This document shows, in pieces, positions 57,601 through 64,000 of a DNA stretch of 64,000 nucleotides. The DNA is taken from positions 1 to 64,000 of the forward strand of contig NZ_QLLT01000018.1 of the NCBI RefSeq assembly GCF_003259315.1, in the 5' to 3' direction. Positions within the stretch are counted from its first letter, which is position 1; every line of letters begins with the position of its first letter. The notes under the pieces are model-generated. The model was given only the letters and a program-made list of their open reading frames with translations, ran no database searches and had not been told where the DNA came from. The DNA is from Kitasatospora sp. SolWspMP-SS2h (GTDB taxonomy: Bacteria > Actinomycetota > Actinomycetes > Streptomycetales > Streptomycetaceae). The translations under genes and the position numbers were made by a program.

Positions 57601-58866
57601 ATGGCGATGGCAGCGAGCCCCGACACCGAAGTGGCCGAGCGACCCGAACCGCCCGTGGAGAGCGGCGCCCCCGCGCCGGGCCCGCGGGCCTGGCTGCGGC
57701 ACGTCCTGGCCGAGTACGGGCCGGCCCTGGCGGTGTTCGCGGCGGTCCGGCTGATCGCCTTCACCTCCTTCATGTGGCTGCTGTCCTGGTCCGGCGAGTA
57801 CCTGACCAAGGACCCGCGGTTCGGCGGCGGCAAGCACGTCTGGGACGTGCTCGGCGGCTGGGACGGCTGGTGGTACCAGCAGGTCGCGCTGAACGGCTAC
57901 GACCCGAAGCTGCTGCCGTCCACCTCCGGCCCGTGGACGCTGGAGCAGAACTCGGTCGCGTTCTTCCCGCTCTACCCCGGCATGATCAAGATGGTCTCCG
58001 CGGTGACCGGCCTGAACACGCTGGGCGCGGGCATCGTGGTCTCGGTGCTGTCCTCGTTCGTCGCGGCGGCCGGCGTCTACGCGGTGGCCAAGCTGCTCGC
58101 GGGCCACCGGGCGGCGGTGATCGCGGCCGCGGTCTGGGGCCTGTTCCCGGGCTCGGGCGTCGAGTGGGCGGTCTACTCGGACTCGCTGTTCGTCGCGCTG
58201 GCCGCCTGGGCCTGCTACTTCGTGATGACCCGCAACTGGCTGGCCGCGGGCGTCACCTCGTTCGTCGCGGGCCTGAACCGGCCGACCTCGGCCGCGCTGG
58301 CCGCGGCGGTCGGCGTGGCCGCGCTGATCGCGCTCTGGAAGCGCCGGGACGGGGTGCTCGGCCCGCTGGCCGCGCTGGTGATCGCCCCGCTCGGGTTCAT
58401 CGGCTACATCGTCTGGGCGAGCTGGCGGATGGGCAGTTGGACCGCCTACTTCGACCTCCAGCGCGGGGCCTGGCTGCACTTCTTCGACTGGGGCAAGCAC
58501 ACCGGCAACGTGCTCCGGAACCTGCTGTTCGGGCAGCACGACTACATCTTCGGCTACCCCACCGAGGACCTGATCGCGCTGTTCCTGGTGTTCTCGCTGC
58601 CGATACTCGTCTTCCTGCTGGTCCGGATGCGCCCGCCGGTCTTCCTGCTCGTCTACACCGGCATCACCCTGGTCCTGGTGCTCGGCAGCCAGCAGATCTT
58701 CGGCAACACCTCCCGCTACCTGCTGCCCTGCTTCCCGCTCTTCCTCCCGATCGCGGTCGGCCTCAAGCGGCTGTCGCGGGTCTCGCTGGCGGCCACCCTG
58801 GGCACCGTCGCGCTGGCCTCCGGCTGGTACGCCGGGTACGTGCTGTTCGAACTGGGTATCCCGTAG
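57601..58866 (+). CDS. PIG-V-like lipid-sugar mannosyltransferase (GT-C)
   Basis: 421-residue polytopic enzyme with about ten hydrophobic helices. The first extracytoplasmic loop has GGWDGWWYQQVALNGYD, with the Trp-Asp pair of PIG-V enzymes, then EQNSVAFFPLYPGMIK. GSGVEWAVYSDSLFVALAAW and VAGLNRPTSAA continue the PIG-V signature. Bacterial PIG-V proteins transfer sugars (usually mannose) from polyprenyl phosphates, and the divergent GT2 gene could supply the donor. The protein target is unknown. The ATG at 57601 has AGGACCTG just upstream. Confidence 0.85.
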   Translation: MAMAASPDTEVAERPEPPVESGAPAPGPRAWLRHVLAEYGPALAVFAAVRLIAFTSFMWLLSWSGEYLTKDPRFGGGKHVWDVLGGWDGWWYQQVALNGYDPKLLPSTSGPWTLEQNSVAFFPLYPGMIKMVSAVTGLNTLGAGIVVSVLSSFVAAAGVYAVAKLLAGHRAAVIAAAVWGLFPGSGVEWAVYSDSLFVALAAWACYFVMTRNWLAAGVTSFVAGLNRPTSAALAAAVGVAALIALWKRRDGVLGPLAALVIAPLGFIGYIVWASWRMGSWTAYFDLQRGAWLHFFDWGKHTGNVLRNLLFGQHDYIFGYPTEDLIALFLVFSLPILVFLLVRMRPPVFLLVYTGITLVLVLGSQQIFGNTSRYLLPCFPLFLPIAVGLKRLSRVSLAATLGTVALASGWYAGYVLFELGIP

Positions 58867-58883
58867 AGCGCGGCCGACCTCCA

Positions 58884-58918
58884 CGACGGCCGCCCCCGGC
58901 TCCCGGGGGCGGCCGTCG
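58884..58918 (+). terminator. Terminator after the PIG-V-like gene
   Basis: A perfect 16-bp stem (CGACGGCCGCCCCCGG) with a 3-nt loop, 18 bp after the stop. Confidence 0.9.
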
Positions 58919-58997
58919 CGCGTCCGCCCGCCCGACGGCGGACCGGACCGGGGGCGGGCCGGACCGGGGGCGGGCCGGAAGCGGACCGGGGCCTTGC

Positions 58998-59017
58998 ACC
59001 GACCGATCGTTCGGTTA
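58998..59017 (+). promoter_or_regulatory. TetR-type operator upstream of paaN
   Basis: An imperfect inverted repeat, ACCGACCGATCGTTCGGTTA, lies 42 bp upstream of the paaN ATG. CCGA(C/A)CGATCG is the type of site bound by TetR regulators of phenylacetate/acyl-CoA genes. The region is less GC-rich than its surroundings, as expected for a promoter. Confidence 0.65.
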
Positions 59018-59058
59018 CGCTGAGGAGCGTCCCGCCCCGCCCCCGTGAGGAGCGCACC

Positions 59059-60753
59059 ATGTCCGCTGCGACCCCCGCCCTGCCGGTCGCCGAACTGCTC
59101 GCCCGCCACCAGGACACCCTCGACCGCGCCCTGGCCGCGATCGCCGAACGCGACTACTGGTCGCCGTACCCGGAGTTCCCCAAGGCGTACGGGGAGAACG
59201 CCGTCGCCGACGGCAAGTCCGCCTTCGAGGCCCTGCTGGGGCGGGAGTTCGACCTCCCCGGCCACCCCGGCGGCGGCACGCCGGTGAGCGGCGAGACCTC
59301 CCCGTACGGCCTCGAACTGGGCGTGCTCTACCCGCACGCCGAGCCGGACGCGCTGCTGGCCGCGCTGGAGGCCGCCCGGCCCGGCTGGGCCAAGGCGTCG
59401 CCCGCCGAGCGGGCCGCGGTCTGCCTGGAGGTGCTGGCCCGGATCAGCGCCCGCACGCCCGAGTTCGCGCAGGCCGTGATGCACACCACCGGCCAGGCGT
59501 ACGGCATGGCCTTCCAGGCCGGCGGCCCGCACGCCCAGGACCGCGGCCTGGAGGCGGTGGCGTACGCGTACGCCGAGCAGACCCGGCTGCCCCGCTCGGC
59601 GCGCTGGACCAAGCCCCAGGGCAAGCGCGAACCCCTGGTGATGACCAAGGAGTTCACCGCCGTGCCGCGCGGCACCGCGCTGCTGATCGGCTGCAACACC
59701 TTCCCGACCTGGAACGGCTACCCGGGCCTGTTCGCCTCGCTGGCCACCGGCAACGGCGTGCTGGTCAAGCCGCACCCGCGCGCCGTGCTGCCGCTGGCGC
59801 TGACCGTCCGGATCGCCCGCGAGGTGCTCGCCGAGGCGGGCTTCGACCCGAACCTGGTCTGCCTGGCCGCCGAGCACGAGGGCTCCGCGATCGCCAAGGT
59901 GCTGGCCCTGCGGCCCGAGGTGAAGCTGATCGACTACACCGGCTCCACCGGCTTCGGCGACTGGCTGGAGGACAACGCCCGGCAGGCGCTGGTCTACACC
60001 GAGAAGGCCGGCGTGAACACCGTCGTGCTGGACTCCACCGACGACTACCGCGGCATGCTGGACAACCTGGCCTTCTCGCTCAGCCTGTACAGCGGCCAGA
60101 TGTGCACCACCCCGCAGAACCTGCTGATCCCGCGCACCGGCGTCCGCACCGAGGACGGCGAGCGCTCCTACGAGCAGGTGGTGACCGACCTGGCCGCCGC
60201 CGTCCAGGGCCTGCTCGCCGACGACACCCGGGCCGCCGCCGTCCTGGGCGCCGTGGTCAACCCGGGCGTGCTGGCCCGCAGCGCCGCCGCGGCCGGCGGC
60301 GAGTACGGCGAACTCGCCCTCGCCCCGCGGGTGGTGGCCTCCGCCGAGTTCCCGGGCGCGACCATCCGCACCCCCGCCCTGGTGAAGGCCGACGCCGAGA
60401 AGCCGGACGACCGGGCCCGCTTCCTGGCCGAGTGCTTCGGCCCGGTGGCCTTCGCGGTCGCCGTGGAGTCCACCGCCGCCGCCGTCGAACTGCTGCGCCG
60501 CACCACCGTCGAGCACGGCGCGATGACCGCCGGCGCCTACACCACCGACCCCGCCGTCGAGACCGCCCTGGTGGACGCCTGCCTGGAGGCCGGCGTCTCG
60601 CTCTCGCTCAACCTGACCGGCGGCGTCTACGTCAACCAGACCGCCGCCTTCTCCGACCTGCACGGCACCGGCGCCAACCCGGCCGCCAACGCGGCCTACT
60701 GCGACGCCGCCTTCGTGGCCTCCCGGTTCCGCACCGTCGAGGTCCGCAAGTAG
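59059..60753 (+). CDS. paaN: PaaN-type aldehyde dehydrogenase-fold protein (phenylacetate catabolism)
   Basis: 564-residue member of the PaaN group of the aldehyde dehydrogenase superfamily. N-terminal PaaN signature ERDYWSPYPEFPKAYGENA. The Rossmann part reads AVPRGTALLIGCNTFPTWNG and GVLVKPHPRAVLPLALTVRI. The catalytic Cys is in SGQMCTTPQNLLIP near residue 350. It is a ring-opening/oxepin aldehyde oxidation homologue in phenylacetate degradation, but no other paa gene is in the window, so the role may be broader. A TetR-type operator precedes it. Confidence 0.9.
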   Translation: MSAATPALPVAELLARHQDTLDRALAAIAERDYWSPYPEFPKAYGENAVADGKSAFEALLGREFDLPGHPGGGTPVSGETSPYGLELGVLYPHAEPDALLAALEAARPGWAKASPAERAAVCLEVLARISARTPEFAQAVMHTTGQAYGMAFQAGGPHAQDRGLEAVAYAYAEQTRLPRSARWTKPQGKREPLVMTKEFTAVPRGTALLIGCNTFPTWNGYPGLFASLATGNGVLVKPHPRAVLPLALTVRIAREVLAEAGFDPNLVCLAAEHEGSAIAKVLALRPEVKLIDYTGSTGFGDWLEDNARQALVYTEKAGVNTVVLDSTDDYRGMLDNLAFSLSLYSGQMCTTPQNLLIPRTGVRTEDGERSYEQVVTDLAAAVQGLLADDTRAAAVLGAVVNPGVLARSAAAAGGEYGELALAPRVVASAEFPGATIRTPALVKADAEKPDDRARFLAECFGPVAFAVAVESTAAAVELLRRTTVEHGAMTAGAYTTDPAVETALVDACLEAGVSLSLNLTGGVYVNQTAAFSDLHGTGANPAANAAYCDAAFVASRFRTVEVRK

Positions 60754-60768
60754 CGTTCCACCGCAGTT

Positions 60769-60821
60769 GGTTCGACCACCCGGCCCGGACGGCTCCGCCA
60801 CCGGGGCCGGGTGGTCGAACC
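60769..60821. terminator. Bidirectional terminator between paaN and HTH gene
   Basis: A perfect 18-bp stem (GGTTCGACCACCCGGCCC) with a 17-nt loop lies 16 bp after the paaN stop and 22 bp after the convergent HTH gene stop. Confidence 0.85.
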
Positions 60822-60842
60822 GCTCGCGTGGCCGGCCCGGCG

Positions 60843-61799
60843 CTACCCGGTGAACGTCGCGGGCAGGCCGAACGGGAGCACCGGCAGCGCGGCCCTGGCG
60901 GCGCGCATCGCGTCCCGGACCCGGGCGGCCCCCGCCCGGGTGGCCGCCGCTCCGCCGCCGACCGCGACCGACCGGGGGACGAGGCCCGCGCAGGGGGCGC
61001 AGATGCCGGGGCGGGGTACGGGGTCGTGGCAGGTGGCGCACTCGGCGTAGCGGGCCGCGACCGGACGGGCGGCGGCGGGTTCGGGCGGCATCTTGCGCTC
61101 CAGGCGGTTGCGGAGCACGGCCGCCGCCGAGTGCAGCGGGACGGGCAGGCCGGGCAACAGGGCGGCGGCGAGGTCCGCGGCGCTCGCCCCGCGCTCCTGC
61201 CACCCGGCGACCAGCGGCGCCAGCTCCTCCGCCTCGGCCCGGCCGAGCCGCAGGCGCGGCTCCGGACGGATCACCCGCAACAGCGTGGCGGCCGCCGCGC
61301 GGACCCGCTCGTCCGCCACCGGCGGCGGCTCCACCGCCTCCCGCCGCCCGGCGGACCCGGCGGGTCCGGCGGGTCCGGTCGGCTCGGCAGGCTCGGCAGG
61401 CTCGGCCGGGAGGGAGGGTTCTTGGTACCGGTCCTTTGGAAGGGCCCCACCCCCGGTGGTGACTGGTGCACCGGAGCCCGGGAAGGTGACACCCGGGAGC
61501 GGCGGGAGCTGCGGGGTGTCGTAGACGTGGTTCTCGCTGACGACCGTCCCGTCGGGCAGCCGGTTCTTCTCGACCCGGTAGAACCCGGCCCGGGCCAGTT
61601 CCCGCAATGCCTGGTAGATCGCCTTCCGCCCCTGCGGACTGCTGTCCGCCATCTGCCGCCCGTCCTCCCGCCAGCCGTCCGGCCGGGACAGCAGGTCGAC
61701 GAGCAGACCGCGGGCGGTGTAGGAGAGCTGCCGGTACTGCAACACCGCATTGGGCAGCACGGTGAAATTGCGCGCGTGGGCGCTACGATGAACTCGCAT
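60843..61799 (-). CDS. Helix-turn-helix protein with C-terminal Cys4 knuckle
   Basis: 318-residue protein of a streptomycete HTH family. The N-terminal 75 residues (NFTVLPNAVLQYRQLSYTAR, then ADSSPQGRKAIYQALRELAR) form a winged helix like replication-initiation or RepA-type proteins. A Pro/Gly/Ala linker follows. Near the C-terminus four Cys in CATCHDPVPRPGICAPC (CX2C, CX2C) probably bind zinc. The cellular role is not known. The start ATG at 61799 follows the N-terminus of the domain. Confidence 0.75.
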   Translation of the reverse strand: MRVHRSAHARNFTVLPNAVLQYRQLSYTARGLLVDLLSRPDGWREDGRQMADSSPQGRKAIYQALRELARAGFYRVEKNRLPDGTVVSENHVYDTPQLPPLPGVTFPGSGAPVTTGGGALPKDRYQEPSLPAEPAEPAEPTGPAGPAGSAGRREAVEPPPVADERVRAAAATLLRVIRPEPRLRLGRAEAEELAPLVAGWQERGASAADLAAALLPGLPVPLHSAAAVLRNRLERKMPPEPAAARPVAARYAECATCHDPVPRPGICAPCAGLVPRSVAVGGGAAATRAGAARVRDAMRAARAALPVLPFGLPATFTG

Positions 61800-62036
61800 C
61801 GGGAGGTTCAGCTCCTGCTGTCAGGCCCCGGGGTGTTGGCGCACCGCCGGGGTCAAACTTTTCCACTTGTGGTGGGGAACGTAGCACACGTACCAGCCGA
61901 AAACCGACATGATCGACAAGCGGTCACTCCCGCCCTCCCCCGATCATGATCGATCGTCAAACGCCACTCCCCACAAGACATTCGACACCTCTGCCACCCA
62001 CCCCCACCCACCTGTCCCGCCCCCGGAATCGCGCGA
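61800..62036. other. AT-richer regulatory gap
   Basis: About 240 bp upstream of the HTH gene with lower GC than anything nearby. It contains CCGATCATGATCGATCG, a 12-bp palindrome CGATCATGATCG with an overlapping ATCGAT, at about 61940-61956, plus a CCACCCACCCCCACCCACC run. It is a promoter region; no gene is visible. Confidence 0.5.
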
Positions 62037-62135
62037 TCAGCCGAGGTGGAGGGCCCGGAGGCTCTCGGCGCCGTCGGCGGAGTCCTCGGCGTGGAGTTCG
62101 ACGTTCTTCGGCACGCCCCGGGTCTCGTTCCGCAC
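62037..62135 (-). CDS. Possible 32-residue small ORF
   Basis: From a GTG at 62135 (preceded by GGGGA 4 nt upstream) the frame encodes RNETRGVPKNVELHAEDSAD and GAESLRALHLG before a TGA. Codon third positions are G/C, and the translated acidic helix-like sequence looks more protein-like than other frames here. No homologue is recognised. It may be a small secreted or regulatory peptide, or an artefact of GC-rich sequence. Confidence 0.25.
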   Translation of the reverse strand: MRNETRGVPKNVELHAEDSADGAESLRALHLG

Positions 62136-62160
62136 CGGTTCCCCGCCACCACGCGGGAAG

Positions 62161-62228
62161 CGGGCCCGGACGCCGCCCCACAACGGTGTCCGGGCCCGTG
62201 CCCTGTCCGGAGGGGAGGAGGGACAGGG
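62161..62228 (-). terminator. Two hairpins after the GT2-GtrA gene
   Basis: Reading the minus strand away from the stop at 62244: first an 8-bp stem GGACAGGG/CCCTGTCC (62201-62228), then an 11-bp stem CGGGCCCGGAC/GTCCGGGCCCG (62161-62198). Together they form a double terminator. Confidence 0.75.
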
Positions 62229-62243
62229 AGTCTCGGAGAGTCC

Positions 62244-63491
62244 TTACGCGCGCCTCGGGTTGAACACCCAGACCCGCAGCAGCACGAACCGCACCAGCGT
62301 CGCGGCGGCGTTCGCCGCCACCAGGACCGCCAGCTCGATCCCGGGCCCGGCGTCCGGGGCCGTCGCGTGCAGGACCGCGACGCCGCCGCTGGTCAGGGCC
62401 AGGCCGAACAGGAAGGCCAGGCCGCCCTCCAGTTGGTGCTTGAGGGCGTCCCGGCGGCCGGTCACCCCGAAGGTGAAGCGCCGGTTCGCGGCGGTGTTGG
62501 CCACCGCGGTGACGGCCAGGGCCAGCGCGTTGGCCGCCAGGGCGGGGGCCAGGTGCCGGAGCCCCAGGAAGAGCAGCAGGTAGGCCAGCGTGCACAGGCC
62601 GCCGATCACCGCGAAGCTGACGGTCTGCCAGCCCAGCCCCGGCGGGACCTGGGCCCGGCGCACCCGGTCCGGCAGGTCGACGCCGCCCCGGCCGGCCAGG
62701 GTCCGCCGGGCCACCCGGGCCATGCCCCGGAGGTCGTCGAGCACGGTGCGGACGATGTCGACCCGGCTGTCCGGGTCGTCCACCCAGTCCACCGGCACCT
62801 CGTGGATGCGCAGCCCGGACGCCTCGGCGAGCAGCAGCAGTTCGGTGTCGAAGAACCAGGCGTTGTCCTCGACCTGCTCCAGCAGCCGCTTGACCACCTC
62901 GGTGCGGCCCGCCTTGAACCCGCACTGGGCGTCGGAGAACTTGGCCGCCATGGTGGCCCGCAGCAGCAGGTTGTAGGTGCGCGAGATGAACTCCCGCTTC
63001 GGGCCGCGCACCACCGCCGAGCCGCGGTGCAGCCGGCTGCCGATGGCCAGGTCGCTGTGCCCGGACAGCAGCGGTGCGACCAGCGGCAGGAACGCCTCCA
63101 GCCCGGTGGACAGGTCGACGTCCATGTACGCCACCACGTCGGCCGTGCTGGTGCCCCACACCTGCCGCAGCGCCCGTCCGCGGCCCTTGAGGTCCAGGTG
63201 CACGGCGCGCACCGGCCCGAGTTCCGCGGCGAGCGCGGTGGCGACCTCCCAGGTGCCGTCGACCGAGGCGTTGTCCGCCACGGTGATCAGGTAGTCGTAG
63301 GGGAACGTCTCCGACAGGTAGGCGTGCAGCTCACGGACGCAGCGCTCCAGCGAGTGCTGCTCGTTGTAGACGGGTACGACGATCTCCACGAGCCTGGTCC
63401 GCACCACGGCGTCGGCCCGTTCCCGGCCGTCGGCCGCCGGGGCGGGGCGGAGTGCGGGGCGGAGGGCCGGGCGCATCGCTGGCTGTGTCAT
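62244..63491 (-). CDS. GT2-GtrA fusion, polyprenyl-phosphate glycosyltransferase with flippase-like domain
   Basis: 415-residue fusion. Residues 35-270 are GT-A (EIVVPVYNEQHSLERCVREL, VADNASVDGTWEVA, the metal site YMDVDLSTGLEAF and DAQCGFKAGRTEVVKRLL). Residues 285-410 have four membrane helices of the GtrA type (TVSFAVIGGLCTLAYLLLFL, NTAANRRFTFGVTGR, FLFGLALTSGGVAVL, LVAANAAATLVRFVLLRVWV). GtrA domains move sugar-lipids across the membrane or anchor the transferase. Start uncertain: the ATG at 63491 and a GTG at 63506 both lack a good ribosome site. The N-terminus repeats RPALRPALRPAP. Confidence 0.88.
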   Translation of the reverse strand: MTQPAMRPALRPALRPAPAADGRERADAVVRTRLVEIVVPVYNEQHSLERCVRELHAYLSETFPYDYLITVADNASVDGTWEVATALAAELGPVRAVHLDLKGRGRALRQVWGTSTADVVAYMDVDLSTGLEAFLPLVAPLLSGHSDLAIGSRLHRGSAVVRGPKREFISRTYNLLLRATMAAKFSDAQCGFKAGRTEVVKRLLEQVEDNAWFFDTELLLLAEASGLRIHEVPVDWVDDPDSRVDIVRTVLDDLRGMARVARRTLAGRGGVDLPDRVRRAQVPPGLGWQTVSFAVIGGLCTLAYLLLFLGLRHLAPALAANALALAVTAVANTAANRRFTFGVTGRRDALKHQLEGGLAFLFGLALTSGGVAVLHATAPDAGPGIELAVLVAANAAATLVRFVLLRVWVFNPRRA

Positions 63492-63619
63492 GGGAAGGAG
63501 GTTCACAGCCCCTGATGGGCCCGCGATGATGGCAGCCTGAGAGCGCGCTGAGAACCCGGGCGACGTGGACTCCGGTCCGGTGACCACCGGCCTCTGCGGC
63601 AAGACGACGGGAGAGACGG

Positions 63620-64000
63620 ATGTCCGAGACGGAGTTCACCGCCGACGTGCTGGTGGTCGGCGCCGGCCCGACCGGCCTGCTGCTGGCGGGCGACCTGGCG
63701 GCGGCCGGCCTGCGGGTGACGGTGCTGGAGAAGCGGGCCGAGGAGTCGAACCTGACCCGGGCGTTCGCCGTGCACGCCCGCACCCTGGAGCTGCTGGACG
63801 CCCGCGGCCTGGCCGACGAGCTGATCGCCACCGGCCGGGCGATGCCCTCGCTGCAGGTGTTCGGCCGGCTCCGGGTCGACCTCGCGGGCCTGCCCACCCG
63901 TTTCCCGTTCGTGCTGGTCACCCCGCAGTACCACACCGAGCGGGTGCTGCGGGAGCGGGCCGTCAAGGCCGGTGCCGACCTGCGCCGGGGCACCGAGGTG
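63620..64000 (+). CDS. FAD-dependent aromatic-ring monooxygenase (truncated by window edge)
   Basis: First 127 residues of a flavoprotein hydroxylase of the PHBH/rifampicin-monooxygenase type. The Rossmann FAD fingerprint VLVVGAGPTGLLLAGDLAAA is followed by GLRVTVLEKRAE and the AFAVHARTLELLDARGLADEL stretch typical of FAD_binding_3 hydroxylases acting on phenols and polyketides. The ATG at 63620 has GGGAG 7 nt upstream. The gene is divergent from the GT2-GtrA gene. The rest lies outside the window, so the substrate is unknown. Confidence 0.88.
   Translation, partial: MSETEFTADVLVVGAGPTGLLLAGDLAAAGLRVTVLEKRAEESNLTRAFAVHARTLELLDARGLADELIATGRAMPSLQVFGRLRVDLAGLPTRFPFVLVTPQYHTERVLRERAVKAGADLRRGTEV

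Overview
The window is very GC-rich, with near-universal G/C third codon positions and many GTG/TTG starts. It carries DUF5326, DUF433/PIN-like, Lrp/bkd and cydABDC-type loci. This points to a chromosomal segment of a streptomycete-type actinobacterium (Streptomyces/Kitasatospora group). About 55 genes can be supported; no tRNA, rRNA, insertion sequence or CRISPR array is visible.

Layout. 1-4822: the end of a drug-efflux MFS gene, a VapBC-like toxin-antitoxin pair, and an F420/flavin monooxygenase gene whose 5' end is duplicated so that two near-identical 227-bp copies bracket a second, damaged toxin-antitoxin module (DUF433 antitoxin plus PIN-like toxin with an in-frame TGA). 4984-8671: HAD phosphatase, DUF72 protein and a GAF sensor kinase. 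8751-14937: the cytochrome bd operon cydA-cydB-cydDC behind a clear Rex operator. 15241-21647: a six-gene MacAB-like efflux operon ending in a two-component system. 21935-26829: HisC-like aminotransferase, LacI regulator, metallophosphoesterase and a repeat-tailed membrane protein. 26850-27566: decayed genes. 27653-33876: MFS and AsnC regulator (divergent), M20 amidohydrolase, TetR, an orphan SecD-like lipoprotein and a small hypothetical. 34145-36052: thiC with a TPP riboswitch. 36176-38073: a mini NfeD-like gene and flotillin.

38256-43718 is the most interesting block: five co-directional genes for an OleA-like condensing enzyme, a GT2 glycosyltransferase, an OleC-like AMP-forming ligase, a P450 and an OleD-like reductase, with no OleB. 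OleACD without OleB is the logic of beta-lactone lipid biosynthesis, so an oxidised and perhaps glycosylated beta-lactone or alkyl lipid is a reasonable hypothesis.

43810-46547: DUF5326, TenA, cupin, a YvlD-like membrane protein and NUDIX. 46560-48272: flavohemoprotein with a long Pro/Ala-rich leader. 48509-52601: branched-chain 2-oxoacid dehydrogenase E1alpha-E1beta-E2 with a divergent Lrp regulator. 52671-55631: a large secreted amidase with a propeller-like tail. 55752-60753: TetR, lipid-sugar glycosyltransferases and paaN with a TetR-type operator. 60843-64000: HTH protein, GT2-GtrA fusion and the start of a FAD monooxygenase.

A recurring oddity is short tandem repeats of 11-20 bp that contain the stop codon of a gene (kinase 6881, MFS 27653, M20 30268, E2 48509, and less regularly OleD 43718). 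Perfect-stem hairpin terminators are common between transcription units.
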